Below are positions 45,078 to 53,368 of a stretch of DNA of 64,000 nucleotides, one piece after another. A program made the position numbers and the translations under genes. Positions within the stretch are counted from its first letter, which is position 1, and the number at the start of each line of letters is the position of its first letter. Origin of the DNA: JASLDZ01 sp965199975 (GTDB taxonomy: Bacteria; Pseudomonadota; Alphaproteobacteria; Caulobacterales; Caulobacteraceae); assembly GCA_965199975.1 (NCBI GenBank), contig OZ241340.1, positions 1,736,001-1,800,000 on the forward strand, in the 5' to 3' direction. The notes beneath the pieces were generated by a model. It did not search any database, had not been told where the DNA came from, and saw only the letters and a program-made list of their open reading frames with translations.

Positions 45078-46955
45078 GTGGGCTTCGACAGCGACGGTCA
45101 GACGGTTGAGACTCTAGCTGTCGCGCAGGCGCCCCCCGCCGATCCCGCCGCCTCGCCGCCTCGCCATGCGCGCCTCTTGGCCTGGGTCGACGAGGTCGCG
45201 GCGCTGGCGCAACCCGACTCGATTGTGTGGTGCGACGGTTCGGAGGCCGAGTGGCGGCGCGTGACCGATGCGCTTGTGGCGGCCGGGACCTTCACGCGCC
45301 TCGACCCCGCCAAGCGGCCTGAGAGCTTCTGGGCGCGCAGCGATCCGCGCGACGTGGCGCGCGTCGAGAGCCGCACCTTCATATGCTCGCAGGCGAAGGC
45401 CGACGCCGGGCCGACCAACCACTGGGCCGAGCCGCGCGAGATGCGCGCCACGTTGAACGGCCTGTTCCGCGGCGCCATGCGCGGGCGCACGATGTACGTC
45501 GTGCCCTTCTGCATGGGCCCGCTCGGCTCGCCGCTCTCCATCCTCGGCGTCGAGTTGACCGACAGCCCCTACGTGGTCGCCTCCATGCGGCTGATGACGC
45601 GCATGGGGACGCAGGCGCTGGAGATGCTGGGCGCGGACGGCGATTTCGTGCCCTGCGTGCACAGCGTGGGCGCGCCCCTGGCGGCGGACGAGGCCGACGT
45701 GGCGTGGCCGTGCAGCGAGACCAAGTACATCTGCCACTTCCCGGAGACGCGGGAGATCTGGTCCTACGGCTCGGGCTACGGTGGCAATGCGCTCCTGGGG
45801 AAGAAGTGCCTGGCGCTGCGCATCGCCTCGGTGATGGCGCGCGACGGCGGCTGGCTGGCCGAGCACATGCTGATCCTCAAGCTCACTTCGCCCCAGGGCG
45901 AGGTGCACTACGTGACCGCCGCCTTCCCCAGCGCCTGCGGCAAGACCAACCTGGCCATGCTGCAGCCGACGCTGGCCGGCTGGAAGGCCGAGACGGTGGG
46001 CGACGACATCGCCTGGATGCGCTTCGGCGAGGACGGGCGGCTCTACGCGGTCAACCCCGAGGCCGGCTTCTTCGGCGTGGCGCCGGGAACGGGCGTGGCC
46101 ACCAACCGCAACGCCATAGAGACCCTGCGCGAGCGCACCATCTTCACCAACACCGCCCTCACGCCCGACGGCGATGTGTGGTGGGAGGGCCTTACCGAGA
46201 AGAAGCCGCCGCACCTCACCGACTGGCGCGGCCAGGCGTGGACGCCGTCGAGCCGCACGCCGGCCGCCCATCCCAACGCCCGCTTCACCACGCCCGCCGC
46301 CCAATGCCCGGTGATCGCGCCCGAGTGGGACGATCCGGCCGGCGTGCCGATCTCGGCCTTCCTGTTCGGCGGCCGCCGCGCCACCGCGGTGCCGCTCGTC
46401 ACCGAGGCGTTCGATTGGGAGCACGGCGTGTTCCTCGCCTCCACCATCGCCTCGGAAGGCACGGCGGCGGCCGAGGGGGCGGTGGGTGCGCTGCGGCGCG
46501 ATCCCTTCGCCATGCTGCCCTTCTGCGGCTACAACATGGGCGACTACTTCGCGCACTGGCTGAAGCTGGGCGCGCAAGCGCCTGATCCCACGAAGCTTCC
46601 GCGGGTCTTCTTCGTCAACTGGTTCCGCAAGGGGGCCGACGGGCGCTTCCTGTGGCCGGGCTATGGCGAGAACAGCCGCGTGCTGAAGTGGATCGTCGAG
46701 CGGCTGGAAGGCGAAGCCGCCGCTCAGGACACCCCCATCGGCCGCACGCCCGCCCAGGGCGCGCTCGACGTGGCGGGGCTCGACCTATCCGCTGCGGACC
46801 TGCAGGCCTTGACCGCCGTGGACGCCGAGGTCTGGAAGCGCGAGGCGGCGCTGATCGCCACCGATCAGGCGCGGTTCGGTGTCCATCTGCCCGACGCGCT
46901 TCGCACCCAGCACGCCGCGCTGGCCGCTCGGCTCGAGGCCGTCGGCCAGATGTGA
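45078..46955 (+). CDS. pckG: GTP-dependent phosphoenolpyruvate carboxykinase
   Basis: Gluconeogenic conversion of oxaloacetate plus GTP to PEP. 625 residues, the length of the GTP class. FPSACGKTN (kinase loop with the hyper-reactive Cys, about 283), MRATLNGLFRGAMRGRTMYVVPF, NHW (about 114), a PGTG loop, and NWFRKG near the end. GGAG 7 bases before the GTG at 45078. ATP-type PckA is the common enzyme in rhizobia; the GTP type here is a lineage trait. It follows a 164-base gap and precedes a convergent gene. Confidence 0.96.
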   Translation: MGFDSDGQTVETLAVAQAPPADPAASPPRHARLLAWVDEVAALAQPDSIVWCDGSEAEWRRVTDALVAAGTFTRLDPAKRPESFWARSDPRDVARVESRTFICSQAKADAGPTNHWAEPREMRATLNGLFRGAMRGRTMYVVPFCMGPLGSPLSILGVELTDSPYVVASMRLMTRMGTQALEMLGADGDFVPCVHSVGAPLAADEADVAWPCSETKYICHFPETREIWSYGSGYGGNALLGKKCLALRIASVMARDGGWLAEHMLILKLTSPQGEVHYVTAAFPSACGKTNLAMLQPTLAGWKAETVGDDIAWMRFGEDGRLYAVNPEAGFFGVAPGTGVATNRNAIETLRERTIFTNTALTPDGDVWWEGLTEKKPPHLTDWRGQAWTPSSRTPAAHPNARFTTPAAQCPVIAPEWDDPAGVPISAFLFGGRRATAVPLVTEAFDWEHGVFLASTIASEGTAAAEGAVGALRRDPFAMLPFCGYNMGDYFAHWLKLGAQAPDPTKLPRVFFVNWFRKGADGRFLWPGYGENSRVLKWIVERLEGEAAAQDTPIGRTPAQGALDVAGLDLSAADLQALTAVDAEVWKREAALIATDQARFGVHLPDALRTQHAALAARLEAVGQM

Positions 46956-46996
46956 CTGCATCTGGCGCCTCCGCCTGCTCCGCCGCCAGCTAGCCG

Positions 46997-47893
46997 TCAG
47001 CTCAACGGGTGGTCGGCCACCTTGCACTTGAAGGTGAAGTGCTGGGTCGTCGGCTCGAAGGTCTCCAGCCGGGCGGTCATCAGCGCCGACTGCCCGCCCT
47101 TGCTGACCATGCAGGCGGTGGTCGCGCCCGGCTTGGCCGCGAGCGAGTCGGGGCACTCGATGGTGTCGAATGTGGCCTGCGCCTGCTGGGCCAGCACCGC
47201 GCGGCACAGGCTGGCCACCCGCGCGCCGGAGATAACGGGGGGCGTGCTCGTGTTCGCGCTCGTGTCGGGCCGGTCAGCGCTCGGATTGGAAAGCGTTGTC
47301 GTCGGCGTCGCGTCGGATCCGGTCGCGTCCGTATCGGACGAGGCGGCGATGGTCTGCATATCATCGTCGCTCGCCGCCGGTGCGGTCGCCATCGTGCCGG
47401 CCGACCCGGACGAGACGCCGCCGCTGGCCAGCCTCAGGTGCAGCACCTGCCAGCCGGCGCCCCCCTCGGTGAGCTGCACGGTGGCCGGCAACGCGCCGCC
47501 GCCCGCGAGCTTGAGCGATCCCCGCAGCGTCGCCACGTTGTTGGTGACGCTGCGCGAACTCCATGAGGCGCCGGTGTAGCCCGAGAGGCCGTACTGCCTG
47601 GCGTAGGCCTCCCATTGCGTCTCCGGCACGACGCTGCGGAAGCTGGGGGAGGCGAGATCGTAGGAGGCCGCCGGCCCCCTCCGGGCGGTGGCGGCGAAGA
47701 AGGCGTCGCTCGCCTTCACCGGACCCGACGTGGCCCCGAGCACGCCCCAGACCAGCAGCGCCACGAGCAGCCCGAGCACCACGATCACCGCGCCGATGGC
47801 CAGCAGCACCTTGGCCAGCGTCGACATGGCCGCCTTGCTCGCCGGAGCGGTGGGCGGTGGTGGAGCGCCTGCGGATGGATCGACGGTGGTCAT
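46997..47893 (-). CDS. Membrane-anchored protein with DUF4333-like C-terminus
   Basis: 298 residues, no recognised enzyme. A Pro/Ala-rich N-terminus, one transmembrane helix (about 27-52, VLLAIGAVIVVLGLLVALL), a domain (about 60-155) starting SDAFFAATARRG and ending WQVLHLRLASG that resembles DUF4864-like folds, a Ser/Thr/Asp-rich linker (about 160-225), and a C-terminal segment with CRAVLAQQ, ECPDSLAAKPGATTACMV, close to the two-Cys DUF4333 pattern common in actinobacteria. Divergent from ftsW with 155 bases between. Confidence 0.6.
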   Translation of the reverse strand: MTTVDPSAGAPPPPTAPASKAAMSTLAKVLLAIGAVIVVLGLLVALLVWGVLGATSGPVKASDAFFAATARRGPAASYDLASPSFRSVVPETQWEAYARQYGLSGYTGASWSSRSVTNNVATLRGSLKLAGGGALPATVQLTEGGAGWQVLHLRLASGGVSSGSAGTMATAPAASDDDMQTIAASSDTDATGSDATPTTTLSNPSADRPDTSANTSTPPVISGARVASLCRAVLAQQAQATFDTIECPDSLAAKPGATTACMVSKGGQSALMTARLETFEPTTQHFTFKCKVADHPLS

Positions 47894-48048
47894 GCACGCC
47901 CCTCATGACGGCGGCCGCAGCTCCACGGCCACGCTTGAGCAATTCCCCAGCTGCGGCGGGCGTTCCCTGGCGAGCCTAACGCCCGTTTAACCATACCCGG
48001 ACGAAGGTCGCCGCCGACCCGTCTCCGCTTGGCTCGACCTTCCCGCCC

Positions 48049-49227
48049 ATGGCCAGCACCTACGCGCCCCACCACGCCTTCGCGCGCACCGACCGCTCGC
48101 GACTGGGCGTGTGGTGGTGGACGGTGGACCGGTTCCTGCTGGGCGCGATCCTGGCGTTGATGGCCATCGGCGTGATGATGTCGTTCGCCTCGAGCCCGGC
48201 GGCGGCGGCGCGCATCGGCATCCACGACCCCTTCCACTTCGCCAAGCGCCAGCTCGTCTATGGGGCGGTGGGAGCCGTCCTGCTGATCGCCATGTCGCTG
48301 TTGTCGCCGCGGGGCGTGCGGCGGGTGAGTTTCTTCACCTACCTGGCGACGATCGCGGTGATGTGCGTGCTGCCCTTCATCGGCCATGCGGCCAAGGGAG
48401 CGGACCGCTGGCTCTCCATCGGCGGCTTCTCGCTGCAGCCGTCGGAGTTCATGAAGCCGGCGCTGATCGTCCTGGCCTCCTGGATGTTTTCCGAGGCGCA
48501 GAAGGGGGAGGGGGTGCCGGGCGTCTCCATCGCCTTCGGCCTCTATGGGGCGGCGGTGGCGCTCCTCCTCCTGCAGCCCGACGTGGGGCAGACGGTGCTC
48601 ACCACCGTCACCTTCGGCGCCTGCTTCTTCATGGCCGGCGTGCCGATGCGCTGGATCATGGGGCTGGGCGCCGTCGCCGCGGGCGGCTTCGTGACCATCT
48701 ATTTCGCCTTCGCCCACGTGGCGGCGCGCTTCCACAAGTTCCTCAGCCCCGACAAGGCCGACACCCACCAGGTGGACAAGGCGGCCGAGGCCATCGCCCA
48801 CGGCGGGCTGTTCGGCACCGGCCCCGGCGAGGGCATCATGAAGCGCCACGTGCCCGACCTGCACACCGACTTCATCTATTCGGTCGCCGCCGAGGAGTAT
48901 GGCGTGGTGTTCTCGTGGGGGCTGATCGCGCTGTTCGGCTTCCTGGTGGTGCGCGGCCTCTACAAGGCCATGAAGCTGACCGATCCGTTCGAGCAGGTGG
49001 CCGCCGCCGGGCTTTTCGTGCTGGTCGGCCAGCAATGCCTGATCAACGTCTGCGTGAACTTGAACCTGATCCCGACCAAGGGCATGACGCTGCCCTTCAT
49101 CAGCTACGGAGGCTCGTCCATGCTGGCCACGGGCCTCACCCTCGGTCTGGCGTTGGCGCTCACGCGTCGCAGGCCGGGCGCCTATGCGGGCGCCGAAGGC
49201 CCGGCCCACGCCGGCGCCCACCTGTGA
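48049..49227 (+). CDS. ftsW: Peptidoglycan polymerase FtsW
   Basis: SEDS glycosyltransferase of the divisome. 392 residues, about ten membrane helices. ADRWLSIGGFSLQPSEFMKP (fragment KGADRWL and QPSEF), the catalytic extracellular loop region with IMKRHVPDLHTDFIYSVAAEE, and the final LPFISYGGSSML are SEDS hallmarks; pairing directly with murG indicates FtsW rather than RodA. ATG 48049 in a slightly long N-terminus (VWWWTVDRFLLG begins the first helix). Confidence 0.96.
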   Translation: MASTYAPHHAFARTDRSRLGVWWWTVDRFLLGAILALMAIGVMMSFASSPAAAARIGIHDPFHFAKRQLVYGAVGAVLLIAMSLLSPRGVRRVSFFTYLATIAVMCVLPFIGHAAKGADRWLSIGGFSLQPSEFMKPALIVLASWMFSEAQKGEGVPGVSIAFGLYGAAVALLLLQPDVGQTVLTTVTFGACFFMAGVPMRWIMGLGAVAAGGFVTIYFAFAHVAARFHKFLSPDKADTHQVDKAAEAIAHGGLFGTGPGEGIMKRHVPDLHTDFIYSVAAEEYGVVFSWGLIALFGFLVVRGLYKAMKLTDPFEQVAAAGLFVLVGQQCLINVCVNLNLIPTKGMTLPFISYGGSSMLATGLTLGLALALTRRRPGAYAGAEGPAHAGAHL

Positions 49228-49251
49228 GCCCCCGCCTATGAGCGCCCGTTC

Positions 49252-50358
49252 ATGAGTGAGGAGACCAGCGGTCGCGGCCGCCTGGCCGTGGTCGCGGCGG
49301 GCGGCACCGGCGGCCACCTCTTCCCGGCCGAGGCGCTCTCACGCGTGCTGATCGCCCGCGGCTGGCGCATCGTGCTCGCCACCGACAGCCGCGGCGCCGC
49401 CTTCGCCAAGGACTTCCCCGCCGAGGAGCGGCTGGCGCTGGAGGCCGCCACCTTCAGGCGCGGCGACATGGGGGCGATGATCCGCGCCGGCCTGCGCATC
49501 CGAAGCGGCGTGGCGGCCGCGCGCAAGGCCTACCGGCGGCTGCGGCCCTCGGTGGTGGTCGGCTTCGGCGGCTATCCCTCGCTGCCGGCGCTCCTGGCTG
49601 CGCAGGGCCGCACCGCCACCATGATCCACGAGCAGAACGCGGTGCTGGGGCGGGTGAACCGCTATCTCGCCTCGCGCGTCGACTCGGTGGCCTGCGCCTT
49701 CCCGATCCTGGGGCGCGCCACGCCCAGGATCGTCGCCCGCGCGCACGTGGTGGGCAATCCCGTGCGCCCGGAGATCAAGGCGCTCTACGGCGAGGGTTAC
49801 GAGCCGCCGGGCGGCACCGTGCGCATCCTGGCGACCGGCGGCAGCCAGGGCGCGCGCCTTCTGTCGGAGATCGTGCCCGACGCGGCCATGCTGATGGGCG
49901 AGGACCTACGCACGCGCCTGCGCGTCGAGCTGCAATGCCGCATGGACCTGCTGGACTTCGCGCGGCGCACCTTCGCCGAGGCGGGGGTGGAGGCCGAGGT
50001 GGCGCCTTTCTTCCGCAACATCGCCGGGCGTCTGGCCACGGCGCACATCGTCATCGGCCGCGCCGGCGCCTCCACGGTGTGCGAGTTGGCCGTGGCCGGG
50101 CGCCCCTCGGTGCTGGTGCCGCTGGGCATCGCCGCCGACGATCACCAGCGCCACAACGCCCAGCTGCTCTCAGACGTCGGGGCCGCCCAGGTTCTGCCGG
50201 AGAAGGGGCTCACCGCCGAGCGCCTGGCCGACACCCTGCAGCGCATGGTGGCCGACCCCGCCGGCCTAGCCCGCGCCGCCGCCGCCGCCAGAGGTGTCGC
50301 CCGCCCCGACGCCGCCGAGCGCCTGGCCGACCTGGTGGAGACCACCGCCCGCGCGTGA
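49252..50358 (+). CDS. murG: Lipid II-forming GlcNAc transferase MurG
   Basis: Adds GlcNAc to lipid I to make lipid II at the inner membrane face. 368 residues. The G-loop GGTGGH (17-22) with LFPAEAL, a second VVGFGGYPSLP, IHEQNAVLGRVNR, a third ATGGSQGAR, and the UDP-binding GRAGASTVCEL with PLGIAADDHQRHNA. 24 bases after ftsW. murC, murB and ftsQAZ, normally next, do not follow here: the division cluster ends at this gene. Confidence 0.97.
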   Translation: MSEETSGRGRLAVVAAGGTGGHLFPAEALSRVLIARGWRIVLATDSRGAAFAKDFPAEERLALEAATFRRGDMGAMIRAGLRIRSGVAAARKAYRRLRPSVVVGFGGYPSLPALLAAQGRTATMIHEQNAVLGRVNRYLASRVDSVACAFPILGRATPRIVARAHVVGNPVRPEIKALYGEGYEPPGGTVRILATGGSQGARLLSEIVPDAAMLMGEDLRTRLRVELQCRMDLLDFARRTFAEAGVEAEVAPFFRNIAGRLATAHIVIGRAGASTVCELAVAGRPSVLVPLGIAADDHQRHNAQLLSDVGAAQVLPEKGLTAERLADTLQRMVADPAGLARAAAAARGVARPDAAERLADLVETTARA

Positions 50359-50520
50359 TCGGCTCCGGCGGCCGGATGACGCGGAGGCGGCCCTCGCACC
50401 TCGTGTCCGCCTCCGCGGAATTTCGCCGAGGGCCCGGGGCGGGATGGGGCCAGCGTGCTTCCGCATCATGCGGAAAGGCCCTAGCGTCGACGCCAACAGG
50501 GGCGGAGTTGGAGAGTTGGC

Positions 50521-51075
50521 GTGGCGGCGAATGTTTCTATCGGCGACGTCTTCGAAGATTCGGCGGCGGCGCGGCGGCGCGAGGAGATGCGCGCCTTCAT
50601 CGGGCCCCATGCCGAGGCCTTCATGCCCGTCTGGACCGCGATGCAGGCGCGCGCCGCCCCACGCACGCCGGGCGAAAAGCGTCCGCGCATCAAGTTCAAC
50701 TTCGTCGCCATGGCCTTCTTCCTCGGGCCGTGCTGGTTTTTCTACCGCAAGCTGTGGGTCTGGGCCTGGGCCCTGCTCGCGGTCATCGTGGTGCTGGCCT
50801 TCCTGCCGATCACCAGCCGCATCGGCCTTCCGCTCGGCATCTGCCTGGCCATGTTCGGGCGCCAGGCCTATCTCGGCCACGCCCAGAAACGCGTCGCCCA
50901 GCTGCGCGGCGGGGCGGAGTTCGCCGACCTTGACGTGCTGCGGCGCGCCGGCGGCGTCTCGCCCGTCGCGGGCTGGACCAGCAGCCTCCTCCTGGGGGCC
51001 CTCTCGCTGATCGGCGTCGCGTCGCTGATCCTGCTCACCCTCGCCAACGGCGGCCAGCCTCCCGCCGACATCTGA
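50521..51075 (+). CDS. DUF2628 membrane protein
   Basis: 184 residues: a soluble N-terminus (about 1-60) with a DUF2628-like EEMRAFIGPHAEAFMPVW, then three or four membrane helices (NFVAMAFFLGPCWFFYRKLW, LLAVIVVLAFLP, SSLLLGALSLIGVASLILL). Function unknown; DUF2628 proteins are small inner-membrane proteins. Start GTG 50521 after a GGAG-containing leader. Confidence 0.75.
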   Translation: MAANVSIGDVFEDSAAARRREEMRAFIGPHAEAFMPVWTAMQARAAPRTPGEKRPRIKFNFVAMAFFLGPCWFFYRKLWVWAWALLAVIVVLAFLPITSRIGLPLGICLAMFGRQAYLGHAQKRVAQLRGGAEFADLDVLRRAGGVSPVAGWTSSLLLGALSLIGVASLILLTLANGGQPPADI

Positions 51076-51168
51076 ATCTGGAGGGATAGGCGGGTGGCGG
51101 AGCGGGAGGGGCGTCGCTATAAGCCCGCCACCTCCGGACAACCCAACCGCCAAAGGCCTCTCGCGCCC

Positions 51169-51588
51169 ATGACCGAACGCACCTTCTCCATCATCAAGCC
51201 CGACGCCACGCGCCGCAACCTGACGGGCGCGATCAACGCCGTGATCGAGGAGGCGGGCTTGCGCATCGTAGCCCAGCGCCGCATCCAGATGACCAAGGCC
51301 CAGGCCGAGACCTTCTACGAGGTGCACAAGGCGCGCCCCTTCTACGGCGAGCTGGTCGAGCAGATGACCGGCGGCCCCGTGGTGGTGCAGGTGTTGGAGG
51401 GCGAGGGCGCCATCGCCAAGTATCGCGAAGTGATGGGCGCCACCAACCCGGCCAACGCCGCCGAAGGCACCATCCGCAAGTTGTTCGCCGTCTCGGTGGG
51501 CGAGAACTCGGTGCACGGCTCCGACGCGCCGGAGACGGCCAAGAGCGAAATCGCCCAGTTTTTCACCGAGGACGAGATCGTCGGCTGA
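51169..51588 (+). CDS. ndk: Nucleoside diphosphate kinase
   Basis: 139 residues. ERTFSIIKPDA at the N-terminus, the phospho-accepting His116 in GENSVHGSD, GPVVVQVLEGE and MGATNP. Balances NTP pools by phosphotransfer from ATP. ATG 51169 is used; upstream in-frame codons lack homology and AAAGG is upstream. Its 3' side is followed by a long non-coding region. Confidence 0.97.
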   Translation: MTERTFSIIKPDATRRNLTGAINAVIEEAGLRIVAQRRIQMTKAQAETFYEVHKARPFYGELVEQMTGGPVVVQVLEGEGAIAKYREVMGATNPANAAEGTIRKLFAVSVGENSVHGSDAPETAKSEIAQFFTEDEIVG

Positions 51589-52216
51589 GGCGCGCGCCTC
51601 AGCGCCAGTGTCAAAGAGCTTGGCGCGCACGCCGGCGTCCTCGCCCGCGGGAGACCGCGAGCGGGTGGGGAGGTGAGGCGGAGCGCGGGCCGGGAGCCCG
51701 GGGACCGGAGTGTGTGTGGGAGTTTCGGCTCCCGACGCTGACGTTCCGCTACGGCCGCTCTCCAAGGGGGTTGGTTTGCGGGCATTGTCCGCCCGGAAGC
51801 GCTCCCGACGGCAGGGTCTCACCCCTGCTCGCCCCCCGGCGACGTTCCCGCCACCGGAGCTGGGCGGGCGCAGGCACCATCCGACGCACCTGCGGACACG
51901 ACGGTTTCAAGCCCCGCCGCCAGACATCCCGCACGACCACCTCCTGACGGCCGCCTCGGGCGCGGGCGGCTTTGGGGTGAAAGGCGGTCAAACCGCGGTT
52001 CGGGGCGGACCGTCTATGTTTCCGAGCTGGGCAGCGCACCACCAGCTTCCGAGCTAACCGATGGTGTGTTGTCTCATCGATGCTTGCTCGGCGGCACGTA
52101 GGAAAAACCACTACAAGATATATATATATATCCTTCGGTGGCCTAGCGGCTGAACCATCTGATAGCCCTAAACCACCATCCGGCATGTGCCAGACGACGA
52201 TCCACCTCACGGGTGA
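51589..52216. other. Gene-poor stretch with hairpins and an AT-rich segment
   Basis: No convincing protein gene on either strand. 51640-51670: a 10-bp stem CCTCGCCCGC/GCGGGTGGGG (two G-U pairs) without a T-run. 51690-51734: CGGGAGCC pairs exactly with GGCTCCCG. The decamer GCTCCCGACG occurs at 51728-51737 and 51801-51810. 52118-52131 is (AT)7, followed by a hairpin at 52137-52177 (GGTGG...CCACC with TAG-GGCT/AGCC-CTA inside). From about 52080 the composition becomes clearly AT-richer than the rest. It may hold a non-coding RNA or a transferred remnant; see findings. Confidence 0.6.
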
Positions 52217-52507
52217 TTAACAAAGATGGGTCTGGTTTAATAATCGCGGGTTAATATACGGCCTCACTGGGCTGATCTCAGCTTTTACTGGGCCTGATAA
52301 TGTAATGAAGAGCTGAGCTCTTAGCGGCCGACCTAGGTGAAACTTGTGACCGCCTAACGTTATTGTATCGGGTGTTAAAGTGATATCGCCCGTGATTGCA
52401 GACGCGGTCGTGCTGAGCGCCGACCAGTGCTCAACCGGGGCGGCGCTGGCGAGGGACGGCAGCGCAGCCGCCGCTGTGGCCAGCAGTGAGGTGACGCGTC
52501 TCGCCAT
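52217..52507 (-). CDS. Small secreted protein, unknown function
   Basis: 96 residues. ATG 52507 has GGAGG 5 bases upstream, a very good ribosome site that supports a real gene. Signal peptide MARRVTSLLATAAAALPSLASA, then TTASAITGDITLTPDTITLGG, a pattern (AxSITGDI-xTPxxI-F-NG) I associate with short secreted proteins of alphaproteobacteria that end in an LLNGNTLCG-like motif; here the end is LLNQTHLC. AT-richer than its neighbours, so possibly acquired or under low constraint. Confidence 0.7.
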   Translation of the reverse strand: MARRVTSLLATAAAALPSLASAAPVEHWSALSTTASAITGDITLTPDTITLGGHKFHLGRPLRAQLFITLSGPVKAEISPVRPYINPRLLNQTHLC

Positions 52508-52756
52508 TGGAACCTCCGACCAGCACTTGCTAAGTGTAGCGTCAATCTGGCTGCTGCTGTCGCCGGCCAACCTGCTCCTCTGGTGGCTGACCCACCAGGA
52601 GGCATGGCGGCGGCTGCCCCCCACAGCGCATACGCTCTAACATCCACCCCCGACGGGAGGTGGTGCTGATCTGCGGGGCGCAATGCGCGAGCCGCCTCTG
52701 GGCCACCACGGCAAACGAAGATCTTTCCGCCCTTTCCCTTGCGGGGTTCGCGCCGC

Positions 52757-53368
52757 TCAGCGGGGGCCGGAGGCGCGCAGGGCGGTGGCCGCCTGGGCGA
52801 GGCAGCGGGGGTAGAGGCGGTGCTCCAGCGCCAGCACGCGGGCGGCGAGGGTCTGGGCGGTGTCGTCCGGCCCTACGTCCAGGGCGGCCTGGCCCAGGGG
52901 CGGGCCCTCGTCCACGCCCTCGCTCACCCAGTGCACGGTGCAGCCGTGGCGCGCGTGGCCGGCGGCCAGCGCGCGGGCGTGGGTGTCCAGGCCGGCGAAG
53001 GCGGGGAGGAGGCTCGGGTGGATGTTGAGCATGCGCCCGCGCCAGGCGCCCACCAGCCAGGGCGACAGCACGCGCATGTAGCCGGCCAGCGCCACCAGCT
53101 CGACACCGTACGCGCGCAACTCGACGTCGAGCGCGCGCTCGTGCGCCTCGCGGTCGCGGCCGAAGGGACGGTGGTCGACCGCCACGGCGGGAACGCCCGC
53201 GCGCCGTGCGGTCTCCAGCCCCGCCGCGTCGGGTCGATTGGAGAGCACGAGCGCGATCTCCGCGGGGTAGGCCGGGTCGGCGGCGGCGGCCAAGAGCGCC
53301 TCCATGTTGGAGCCGCGGCCGGAGATAAGCACCGACGTACGCACGCGGCCGGGCGCGGCGGCGCTCAC
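52757..53368 (-). CDS. purN: Phosphoribosylglycinamide formyltransferase
   Basis: 203 residues. Formyl-transfer from 10-formyl-THF to GAR. RGSNMEALL at the N-terminus, ALAGYMRVL, the catalytic NIHPSLLPAF (Asn and His), GCTVHWVSEGVDEGP (His and Asp). GTG 53368 overlaps the purM stop (GTGA). purM-purN is the usual pair. Confidence 0.96.
   Translation of the reverse strand: MSAAAPGRVRTSVLISGRGSNMEALLAAAADPAYPAEIALVLSNRPDAAGLETARRAGVPAVAVDHRPFGRDREAHERALDVELRAYGVELVALAGYMRVLSPWLVGAWRGRMLNIHPSLLPAFAGLDTHARALAAGHARHGCTVHWVSEGVDEGPPLGQAALDVGPDDTAQTLAARVLALEHRLYPRCLAQAATALRASGPR

Noticed and set aside
52137..52177. tRNA-Ser-like sequence (GGTGGCCTAGCGGCTGAA)
   Set aside because: The D-arm resembles a serine tRNA, but there is no acceptor or T-arm; it folds better as a simple hairpin.
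51749..52210. 154-codon minus-strand frame over the gene-poor stretch
   Set aside because: Its codon content is Arg-rich shadow-like, it crosses the AT tract (giving a short DIYIYL run), and it has no ribosome site or motif.
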